In this document: in pieces, positions 32,013-38,443 of the stretch
Layout of the letters: every line of letters starts with the position of its first letter
Position numbering within the stretch: the first letter of the stretch is position 1
Source of the DNA: an uncultured Pirellulaceae bacterium
Lineage (GTDB): Bacteria > Planctomycetota > Planctomycetia > Pirellulales > Pirellulaceae
DNA length: 38,443 bases
Direction: 5' to 3'
Assembly (NCBI GenBank): GCA_937928555.1
Contig: CALFWR010000054.1
Location: 1-38,443, forward strand
Program-made: the position numbers and the translations under genes
The notes under the pieces: generated by a model
Database searches by the model: none
Told to the model about the DNA's origin: nothing
The model's input: the letters and a program-made list of their open reading frames with translations, nothing else

Positions 32013-34127
32013 ATGAGCCCACACTCTTTACGTCGAATCGCGATCGCCGCTGGGGTCGGCATGTTGATACTTGCCGTGCCCACTGTGGGCATGTCTGCCG
32101 CTCAAGACAAAGGCGCTGCCCAAGACAAAGGCGCTACTCAAGACAAAGACCTCTCGCAGCCAGAAAACGGATTGATCAACGGCGACTTTGAAGAACTCAC
32201 CAATCAGCACCCGGCACCGTGGAACTTTCAGCGGCAAGGGGCTGGAGCTTCCAACTGTCGATACGAAGTCGTTTCAGAAAACCCGTTCTCCGGCGAAAAG
32301 TGCCTGTTCATCGACGCTTCCGAATTGAACCAGGGCAGTGGGTTTGGAAGTGTCAACTGCACCCTCGATCCGGCACCCTTTCTGGGAAAACGAATTCGCT
32401 ACAAGGCCGCGGTGCGAGTTGAGTCCCTTGGCGGCGATGCCCAGATGTGGCTGCGCTGCGACAGTGCCCCGAAAAACGGACGACCGAAAGTTCTTGCCTT
32501 TGACAACATGGATAACCGGCCAATCAAGGACAACCAGTGGCGGCACTATGAGATCGTGGTAGACGTCTCAGAACAGACCGACCAAATTTTCATGGGAGTG
32601 ATCGCGGTCGGCAAAGCAAACATCTGGTTTGATGACGCGTCGGTGGAAGTGGTCGGCGACGATGTGCCCACCACCAGCATGCTTGGCGGCGAGGCCGAAG
32701 CCCCCCAGAACATTCTGACGTGGTGGTTGCTGATTCCGGCGTTCGCGGTCGCCCTGTTCGGTATCGCGGCTTGGGACTGGAAGCCCATGACCGCAGGCGT
32801 CGCCAGCGATTCCGGTTTTGCCGCCAACTGGCCGATCCGATTTGCTTTCCGATTCACATTCATTTACTGGCTTCTCTACTATCTGCCTTCGCTGCTGGCA
32901 ACATTCTCATCGGTCAGCAAAATCAACCTGCACGATTCGGTGAACGAACAGCTTGGCAAAGCCGTCACGTTTGTCGGCGATTATGTGTTCGGGATCGAAG
33001 TCCAACCGATGGAAAATGGAAGCGGCGACACGACCTATGACTTTGCCCACATCGCCGCGATCTTTATCGTCGCCATGTTGATCGCCGGAATCTGGTCGCT
33101 TCTTTACCGAAAACGAACCGAACACTCTTGGCTGAAGGACGGCCTGATTTCGTTGCTGCGGTACGCGCTCGCGCTTTCGATGATCGGGTACGGCCTGGCG
33201 AAACTGGGTACGGCCACCAACCAGTTCCCCACTCCGCCCAACGAAATCCTTACCACGCCGCTGGGTGAATGCTCGCCAATGCGATTGCTTTGGACATTCA
33301 TGGGAGCGTCGAGGCCTTACACGTGGTTCGCTGGCCTTTCGGAATTACTCGCCGGGTTACTGCTTGTTTGGCGACGCACGTCGATGCTGGGCGCGTTGGT
33401 TGCTGTTGGTGTGATGACCAACGTCGTGATGCTGAACTTTTGCTACGACGTCCCGGTCAAGCTTTTTGCCACGCATTTGCTGGTCACCGCAATGCTGATT
33501 CTGCTACCTCACGCCAGAAACCTGTATCGCTTTTTCCTTTCCGATGAACCGCTCGAGCGTCGCAGTTTCGTTGCTCCATTTACGAACCGGAAAACCATCT
33601 GGCTGCATCGACTGGCAAAGCTTGTCGCGGTGATCGCTTGCGTGGTCATTCCAATCTACGAACATCTGAAAAACGAACAGACAAGCCAACCGGAGTCTCC
33701 GGCGTGGTTCGGCGAGTACGTCGTGGAACAACACCTGGTCGATGGCGAACCGCTGGCCGAGGAAGCCAAATCAACCGCATGGAGCACCATCGAAATCCAA
33801 CGCTTTCCTTTCACAATCGATGGCGATCCGGGTACCACCGACGCCCTGCGAGTTTCTCTTAGCGACGGGTCCAGAATGATGGCAGTTTTGAATTTGAATC
33901 AGGACCAACAGAGCTTTGAAATGGAAAGGCAGCAGGGCTTTGAAGGGTTCGAGAAAAGACTGGAGTTTTCGATTCCCGCAGAGAACCAACTGGACCTGAA
34001 AGCAAAAGCAGACGGCCGCACAATCTCGGTAACGCTTCGCCGCAACGTCCAAAAGTTCCTGCTGATGGAGCGTGGCTTTCACTGGATCAACGAATCCCCC
34101 TTCAATCGAAGCGAGCCGTCAAAGTAG
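32013..34127 (+). CDS. Secreted jelly-roll domain fused to DoxX-like membrane protein
   Basis: A 704-residue protein from the ATG at 32013, with GGAG eight bases upstream; it begins 22 bases after the permease stop, so it is the fourth gene of the GntR operon. Signal peptide residues 1-30. Three near-identical AQDKG units follow. Residues about 45-220 read as a beta-sandwich like CBM4/9 carbohydrate-binding modules (NGLINGDFEE, PWNFQRQGAG, ending ANIWFDDASVEVV). A membrane helix follows (TWWLLIPAFAVALFGIAAW), then a DoxX-like region with several helices (RYALALSMIGYGLAKL, WFAGLSELLAGLLLVWRR, LLVTAMLILLPHARNLYRF). A C-terminal soluble domain of ~170 residues ends the protein. DoxX proteins act in membrane redox or quinone-linked chemistry in some species. 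The fusion is unusual; function unknown. Confidence 0.75.
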   Translation: MSPHSLRRIAIAAGVGMLILAVPTVGMSAAQDKGAAQDKGATQDKDLSQPENGLINGDFEELTNQHPAPWNFQRQGAGASNCRYEVVSENPFSGEKCLFIDASELNQGSGFGSVNCTLDPAPFLGKRIRYKAAVRVESLGGDAQMWLRCDSAPKNGRPKVLAFDNMDNRPIKDNQWRHYEIVVDVSEQTDQIFMGVIAVGKANIWFDDASVEVVGDDVPTTSMLGGEAEAPQNILTWWLLIPAFAVALFGIAAWDWKPMTAGVASDSGFAANWPIRFAFRFTFIYWLLYYLPSLLATFSSVSKINLHDSVNEQLGKAVTFVGDYVFGIEVQPMENGSGDTTYDFAHIAAIFIVAMLIAGIWSLLYRKRTEHSWLKDGLISLLRYALALSMIGYGLAKLGTATNQFPTPPNEILTTPLGECSPMRLLWTFMGASRPYTWFAGLSELLAGLLLVWRRTSMLGALVAVGVMTNVVMLNFCYDVPVKLFATHLLVTAMLILLPHARNLYRFFLSDEPLERRSFVAPFTNRKTIWLHRLAKLVAVIACVVIPIYEHLKNEQTSQPESPAWFGEYVVEQHLVDGEPLAEEAKSTAWSTIEIQRFPFTIDGDPGTTDALRVSLSDGSRMMAVLNLNQDQQSFEMERQQGFEGFEKRLEFSIPAENQLDLKAKADGRTISVTLRRNVQKFLLMERGFHWINESPFNRSEPSK

Positions 34128-34154
34128 TTTTTCGCGTCCGCCGCACGGCCCGAC

Positions 34155-35207
34155 TTACCCACCAAACATCCAGATCACGCCATTGGCGAATTCGTTGATT
34201 TTGTCGATGTACAGTTTCTTGAACAGAATGATGATCGTGGCGGCCAGAATAATGCCCACGAATCCCATCATCATCACAAACCCGATGTCGGAGATGATTT
34301 TGAGGTTGGATTCCGCTTTCTCCTGCAAGTCATTCGAAGCCCGCGCCATGTTTTCGGCAAGCTTCCCGGCAGTCTCGCCATTTTCGATGTACGTGATGAA
34401 CTCCTCGGGGAAAGCCTCCGTCAACTGGAAGGTCTTTGTAAAGCTAATTCCTTTTCGCAAATCGTGGAGGACTTCCGGAATGACCATCTGGTAGTAGTAG
34501 TTTTCGGTCGCGTTGAGCGAAAGCTTGCCCGTTTCAAGAACATCCATGCCCGCGTTTTCGGCTGCTGACATGGCCCATGCGAATCGCGACAGAGCCAGAC
34601 ATTCGACCGTTTTGCCAATCAGCGGCGTGCGCCGGGCAATCCGCATCGGCAACGTGCCAAACCAGCCACGCATCGATCCCCAGACCACAAAAAAGATCGA
34701 TCCAAAAAACAACAACACAACGGCACAGTAAAGCAAAAAATTTCCCGTGGTGCTGCCCATACCAAACCAGTCGATCGGATCAACTCCACCGATGTCCACC
34801 ATCACCCAGTGCATCACCAGGATCATCAAGCCAATCACAAACACCGATGCGACCAACTCGAAAACCGGCCACGAGATCGCGGTCAAAAACCGGTTACGGA
34901 ATTTGACCAGATTGTCGTAGTGCTTGGCCAGGCGATTGAAAGAGTCTTCCAGGCGTCCGCTTTTTTCGCCCGCCTGAACGACCGCCAGCGTCAGAGGCGG
35001 AAAGTAGTTTTCAGTCGACGACATGGCATGGGTCAGCGAATCGCCGCTCTTCAAACTCTGATGAATCTGGTCGGCTTTTTTGCGGTACATCGTCCCGGAA
35101 ATCCGCTTTTCCTTCTCGTAGCTGGACACCAAATCGATTCCCGCGGTGTAGCTGGTCGCGAGTCGCTGAAAGAGCTTGGAAAGCTGTTTGTGTGATATTT
35201 TCGCCAT
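34155..35207 (-). CDS. Type II secretion/type IV pilus platform protein, GspF/PilC-like
   Basis: A 350-residue protein from the ATG at 35207. It has two GspF repeats: first KLFQRLATSYTAGIDLVSSYEKE...GDSLTHAMSSTENYFPPLTLAVVQAGEKSGRLEDSFNRLAKHYD; then a helix (WPVFELVASVFVIGLMILVMHWV) and a second (LLYCAVVLLFFGSIFFVVW). The second repeat is ALSRFAWAMSAAENAGMDVLETGKLSLNA...FPEEFITYIENGETAGKLAENMARA, followed by the C-terminal helix. VQAGEKSGRL and ENGETAGKL are the classic GspF motifs. It would anchor an assembly ATPase in the inner membrane; no such ATPase, pilin or secretin gene lies next to it, so it serves a system encoded elsewhere. It is divergent from the gene at 35382. Confidence 0.9.
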   Translation of the reverse strand: MAKISHKQLSKLFQRLATSYTAGIDLVSSYEKEKRISGTMYRKKADQIHQSLKSGDSLTHAMSSTENYFPPLTLAVVQAGEKSGRLEDSFNRLAKHYDNLVKFRNRFLTAISWPVFELVASVFVIGLMILVMHWVMVDIGGVDPIDWFGMGSTTGNFLLYCAVVLLFFGSIFFVVWGSMRGWFGTLPMRIARRTPLIGKTVECLALSRFAWAMSAAENAGMDVLETGKLSLNATENYYYQMVIPEVLHDLRKGISFTKTFQLTEAFPEEFITYIENGETAGKLAENMARASNDLQEKAESNLKIISDIGFVMMMGFVGIILAATIIILFKKLYIDKINEFANGVIWMFGG

Positions 35208-35381
35208 AGTTGGGAGAAATCGCTGTTTGCAAATGGGATTCGAGTTTGGTTTCAGGCAAACCGAATACTATGATGAAGCGTGTCTGGTTGCGGATTTGCG
35301 GATTTCAGAACCAGACTTTCGGGGCAAAACTCAGTTGGCGCATTATACCTGCGACAACTGCCAATCACCAAAGGGTCAGAA

Positions 35382-36668
35382 ATGGGAAAGCCATCGCACC
35401 TAAATACGCTGCTCTCTGTTTGCTTTGCAATCGCAATCGCAATCCCGCTGGGTACCGCCTGTACGTGTCACGCCGAAGTCCTGGATACCGTCCATCTTAA
35501 ATCCGGCACCGTCCTCAAGGGCGAAATCAAATCCCGCTCTGACAAAAACGATCCCGGCCGCGCCTGGATTGTCCTCGAAACGACCAGCGGTGCGAAATAC
35601 AAACTGGACCTCAACCGCAGCGTCGATTTTATCATTCCCGCCAGCGAAGAAGACATCCAATACCGCAAGAAAGCCAGGACACTTGAGGAAAACGCCGGAG
35701 CGCACCTTGAGCTAGCCAAATGGTGCAGTGACCAGAAGCGTGGCCGAACTCGTTTCGCGGAACAGATTCGCTGGCACTACGAACAGGCCGTCAGGCTTGA
35801 TCCCGACCACGTCGTCGCCCGCCGCAAGTTGGGGTTCATGAAACTCGACAACGGCACCTGGGTGATGGAGTCCCAGTTCGCTCCCCGCCACGGTTACTTT
35901 CAGCGAAACAACAAGTGGATTTCGGAACTGGCCAAAGTTGTCGAGTCCCGCAACGAGCAGATTGAAAGTCAAGGCGGAGGCGCGAAAGAGAAACTCCGCA
36001 AAGTGCTGCGAGACGTAAAACGAAACCGCATCGGCATCGCAGAACTTCAGGCCATGCTGACCGACATTTGCAACCCGTCAACGATCGTGATGGTCCACGA
36101 TGAATCGCAGAAGTTTGACAATCCGAAACTCAGGCGAACTTTCCTGGACGCGATCGCGACCGTTCAAGCCCCTCCAGCTTGGGGAGCGTTGATCAAATTT
36201 GCATTGGAAGATCCGGATCGCGACATTCGCGAGCACGCCCTAGCCTTGCTCGCGCAACCGGAAGTCAATCACAGCCATGTTGTCATTCGCCTTGGCAGTA
36301 GCCTTGGAAATCCCGACAACGAGATCATCAACAGGGCCGCATTTTCGATCGCAGAAATCGCGTCAACCGATGACTACAGTCGCAGGGATGCCTTTTTGCC
36401 GCTGATCAAATCACTCATTACCACACACAAAGTCCCCACCGGTAATCTGGAAAGCGGCCGAATCGCACCTACTTTTGGAGGCGGCCAATCCGGATTCCAG
36501 ACCGGTGGAGGAAAGCAGTTCGAAGATGTGGAACGGAAAAACCAACAGAGCCTCGATGCGCTTCGCCGACTGACCGAAATCGACTTTGGCTACGACGAAT
36601 CACGGTGGACCCAGTGGTATATCCAAAATTTTACCCACCACGACCTGCTCGTTGGCCACGACGAATAG
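35382..36668 (+). CDS. Secreted protein with HEAT-like repeats, unknown function
   Basis: A 428-residue protein from the ATG at 35382, with AAGGG about 7 bases upstream; the longer frame is dropped. A signal peptide covers residues 1-29 (LLSVCFAIAIAIPLGTACTCHA). Residues 30-90 form a small beta-rich domain (DTVHLKSGTVLKGEIKSRSDK...WIVLETTSGAKYKLDL), of a kind common at the N-terminus of planctomycete secreted proteins. A helical TPR-like unit is at about 100-145 (HLELAKWCSDQKRGRTRFAEQIRWHYEQAVRLDPDHVVARRKLGF). HEAT-like helices follow (WGALIKFALEDPDRDIREHALALLAQP; NEIINRAAFSIAEIAS). No catalytic motif. Protein-protein binding outside the cytoplasm is the best guess. Confidence 0.8.
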   Translation: MGKPSHLNTLLSVCFAIAIAIPLGTACTCHAEVLDTVHLKSGTVLKGEIKSRSDKNDPGRAWIVLETTSGAKYKLDLNRSVDFIIPASEEDIQYRKKARTLEENAGAHLELAKWCSDQKRGRTRFAEQIRWHYEQAVRLDPDHVVARRKLGFMKLDNGTWVMESQFAPRHGYFQRNNKWISELAKVVESRNEQIESQGGGAKEKLRKVLRDVKRNRIGIAELQAMLTDICNPSTIVMVHDESQKFDNPKLRRTFLDAIATVQAPPAWGALIKFALEDPDRDIREHALALLAQPEVNHSHVVIRLGSSLGNPDNEIINRAAFSIAEIASTDDYSRRDAFLPLIKSLITTHKVPTGNLESGRIAPTFGGGQSGFQTGGGKQFEDVERKNQQSLDALRRLTEIDFGYDESRWTQWYIQNFTHHDLLVGHDE

Positions 36669-36797
36669 CCAAACACGCACGCGGCCTGCACCGGCCTGCG
36701 GTATCGACAAGTTCTCCGACGATTTGTTGATTGAGTATTTTGCCGAGTTTACAATTGCCTGTTGAGCGAGGCAATTTCGAACCGTGATGGGCAACCC

Positions 36798-37076
36798 ATG
36801 CCAATCAAGCGCTACGGCGATTACAGCAGGGCCAACGTGAAAACCCCCGATCAACCGGCAGGCTGCGGGTTGCTGCGGATGGGGCTATTTCTGACCCGCG
36901 CACCGGATTCCATCGGATACGCATACGAAAACGGCAAAGCAACTCAGGCAACGGTGGCTCGCTGGCTCTCACCCTACCCGGGACGTTTTTCACGATCATT
37001 GAAATCGTTATTTCTGATCTTCCTGATTCCAGTATTCCTTCACGTCGCAATCCTCACATTCCTGTTGGTTGCTTAA
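36798..37076 (+). CDS. Possible small tail-anchored membrane protein
   Basis: A 92-residue frame from the ATG at 36798 (open to TTG 36762). The first 65 residues are polar and basic; residues about 66-92 (SLKSLFLIFLIPVFLHVAILTFLLVA) form a single C-terminal membrane helix with a basic flank, as in tail-anchored proteins. No family is recognised and the ribosome binding site is weak, so it may be a chance frame. It lies in a 495-base gap between the HEAT-like gene and the desaturase gene, which otherwise contains nothing I can support. Confidence 0.35.
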   Translation: MPIKRYGDYSRANVKTPDQPAGCGLLRMGLFLTRAPDSIGYAYENGKATQATVARWLSPYPGRFSRSLKSLFLIFLIPVFLHVAILTFLLVA

Positions 37077-37163
37077 CTTTTTGCGCTCAACGTTCGATTT
37101 ACATGTAAGAAAAACCGGCTGTTTTGGTCCAAAATTCAAAACATCACAAACTCAGACAGACGC

Positions 37164-38249
37164 ATGAATCACCTTACAAATCAGGAAGGCATCGGCAGCA
37201 AGGAACGCGTTTTTTATCAATCAGCCAAAAAGATCTGCCGCGACCTTTTTGAAGTCCGGCAGTCGGTGTACTGGATTGACTTTTGCCTTTCCGCAGTGAT
37301 CGCATATTCGGCAGTTTCAATTTGGCTGCATTTGCCTGTTACATCTCCGTTGGCATGGATGGGGTACTTCGTTGGCGCATTTGGCGTCTATCGGGCATCG
37401 ATGTTCGTTCACGAGATCGTGCATCTGTCCAACCGCCGCATGCCCGCGTTTCGCAGGTTTTGGAATCTGTTTGCCGGCGTGCCGATGATGGTGCCATCGT
37501 TTACCTACGAAAGCCACATTCATCATCACAGCTCAAAACATTACGGCACCCAAGACGACGGAGAGTACTTGCCGTTGGCGAGCGGAAGCCTCTTTGGAGT
37601 CGCAGTTTTTCTGGCTCAGATTTTCTTCCAGCCACTGTTGGTCATGTTTCGCTACCTGATTTGGACGCCCATCTCTTTCACGCATCCTCAACTCAGAAAG
37701 TGGACGCTTCAACATGCAAGCTCCCTGGTGATCAACTTCAAATACGAAAACCACCAGCGGCCCAACAAGCAGTCTGCCGAAGACACTTTTTGGGAGATAT
37801 TCACGGCCTTGCGAGCGTGGCTGATGATCGGCCTGGTGATGGCCGCCATCATGCCTCCGGAACGACTCCTGAAGTTGTACGGGTTGACGGTTTTCATCCT
37901 TGCAGTGAACCACATCCGCACCCTTGCTGCCCATCGCTACACCAGCGACGGAACGCAATCGAGCCACCTCGAACAGTTTTTCGATTCGACCAACATTACC
38001 GGCAACGTGTTTACCGAACTGCTCTGCCCGCTGGGACTGCGTTACCACGCGTTGCATCATCTTTTTCCGAGAATCCCCTACTACAATCTTGGCACCGCAC
38101 ATCGCCGCCTGCTGGAACAGCTTCCGGAAAATTCGCCCTATCGGGACACCGTTTACCCGGGAATGACCGACGCGATTGGAGAACTTCTCCAGTCCGTGAG
38201 AAACAACAACCAGGCTTTCTCCCAACATCCAATCAACGGCGCCCACTAA
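37164..38249 (+). CDS. Membrane fatty acid desaturase
   Basis: A 361-residue protein from the ATG at 37164. It has the three histidine clusters of membrane di-iron desaturases: HEIVH (83-87), HIHHHSSKH (118-126), and HALHH (295-299) within LRYHALHHLFPRIPYYNLGTAH; further His at 250, 257 and 268 may help bind iron. About four to five helices lie between the clusters (WIDFCLSAVIAYSAVSIWL, FLAQIFFQPLLVMFRYLI, WLMIGLVMAAIMPP). It should introduce a double bond into a fatty acyl chain, using O2 and electrons from a ferredoxin-type donor, at the inner membrane. The YYNLGTAHRRL ending is common in the bacterial FA_desaturase family. It appears to be a single-gene unit. Confidence 0.93.
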   Translation: MNHLTNQEGIGSKERVFYQSAKKICRDLFEVRQSVYWIDFCLSAVIAYSAVSIWLHLPVTSPLAWMGYFVGAFGVYRASMFVHEIVHLSNRRMPAFRRFWNLFAGVPMMVPSFTYESHIHHHSSKHYGTQDDGEYLPLASGSLFGVAVFLAQIFFQPLLVMFRYLIWTPISFTHPQLRKWTLQHASSLVINFKYENHQRPNKQSAEDTFWEIFTALRAWLMIGLVMAAIMPPERLLKLYGLTVFILAVNHIRTLAAHRYTSDGTQSSHLEQFFDSTNITGNVFTELLCPLGLRYHALHHLFPRIPYYNLGTAHRRLLEQLPENSPYRDTVYPGMTDAIGELLQSVRNNNQAFSQHPINGAH

Positions 38250-38282
38250 TTTCCTGGCAAAAATTCGCTAGACTGAATAAGC

Positions 38283-38325
38283 CCGGATTATTCACGATGC
38301 GTGGGGGTCAGAATCAGTTGAGACA
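38283..38325 (-). mobile_element. Family B terminal remnant
   Basis: CCCGGATTATTCACGATGCG followed by TGGGGGTCAGAATCAGTTGA matches the right end (minus orientation) of the intact family B copies, including the last 27 bases of terminal repeat with few changes. Similarity fades after about 40 bases, so only an end, or another element sharing that end, is present. Confidence 0.5.
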
Positions 38326-38443
38326 GTGATCGGTTACTCTAATGCGATGAAACGATCGCTGTGGCTTTCACCTACCGAATGATTCACATTTCTTGTCGAA
38401 ATTCAGTTTTTCCCTTGCTCCTGTTGGCCAAACCTAGAATCAA

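Noticed and set aside
37283..38329. 348-codon plus-strand frame overlapping the desaturase gene
   Set aside because: Arg/His/Pro-rich shadow in the +2 frame; the desaturase frame has all histidine clusters and a proper start.

Overview
The window looks like chromosomal DNA of a planctomycete, probably from the Pirellulales/Pirellulaceae side of the phylum (inference from gene content). Two proteins carry the DUF1559 domain, which is hugely expanded in Planctomycetes. An ECF sigma factor sits directly before a membrane-anchored Ser/Thr kinase with an anti-sigma-type zinc motif, and there is a second kinase fused to WD40 repeats. A tRNA-Lys gene has no encoded CCA end. No phage, plasmid, CRISPR or rRNA genes were seen.

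Layout. Bases 1-4000 are an accessory, repeat-rich patch: the end of a leucine-rich-repeat gene, three copies of a ~290-330 bp repeat (family A) each lying just before a small gene, a decayed IS91-type transposase end, and a decayed copy of a short transposon-like element (family B). From 4004 come a prepilin-type DUF1559 protein, tRNA-Lys(UUU), a DNA/RNA-ligase-superfamily protein (minus strand), an intact family B element, and a secreted ThuA-like/DsbD-like fusion interrupted by one in-frame TGA. Next are an ABC exporter pair (minus), then ECF sigma factor, zinc-motif kinase and Met/Gly-rich DUF1559 protein (plus), a sodium/solute symporter (minus), and a tadA-tadB-tadC operon (minus) closed by an intrinsic terminator and a second family B element. 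Then follow the WD40 kinase (plus), a response regulator/histidine kinase operon (minus), a lipoprotein, a GntR(YtrA)-ABC-permease-DoxX operon, a lone GspF-type membrane protein (minus), a secreted HEAT-like protein, a possible small membrane protein and a fatty-acid desaturase. The right edge holds a family B terminal remnant.

How genes work together. The sigma factor, kinase and DUF1559 protein read as one signalling locus, with the kinase able to hold or modify the sigma factor at the membrane. TadA, TadB and TadC are the motor and platform of a Tad/Flp-type pilus or secretion machine whose pilin, secretin and TadZ genes are not in this window. The GntR regulator probably controls its own promoter and the ABC transporter behind it. 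The response regulator and histidine kinase form a cytoplasmic two-component pair.

Most notable: the ThuA/DsbD-like gene (7404-9410) stays in the same frame on both sides of a single TGA at 7914-7916. A hairpin at 7934-7950 lies at the distance expected of a bacterial SECIS element, and the TGA sits two codons before a Cys codon, making a possible Sec-x-Cys motif. It may be an undescribed selenoprotein; a simple nonsense mutation or sequencing error is the alternative. Families A and B are the other signals that known features do not explain.
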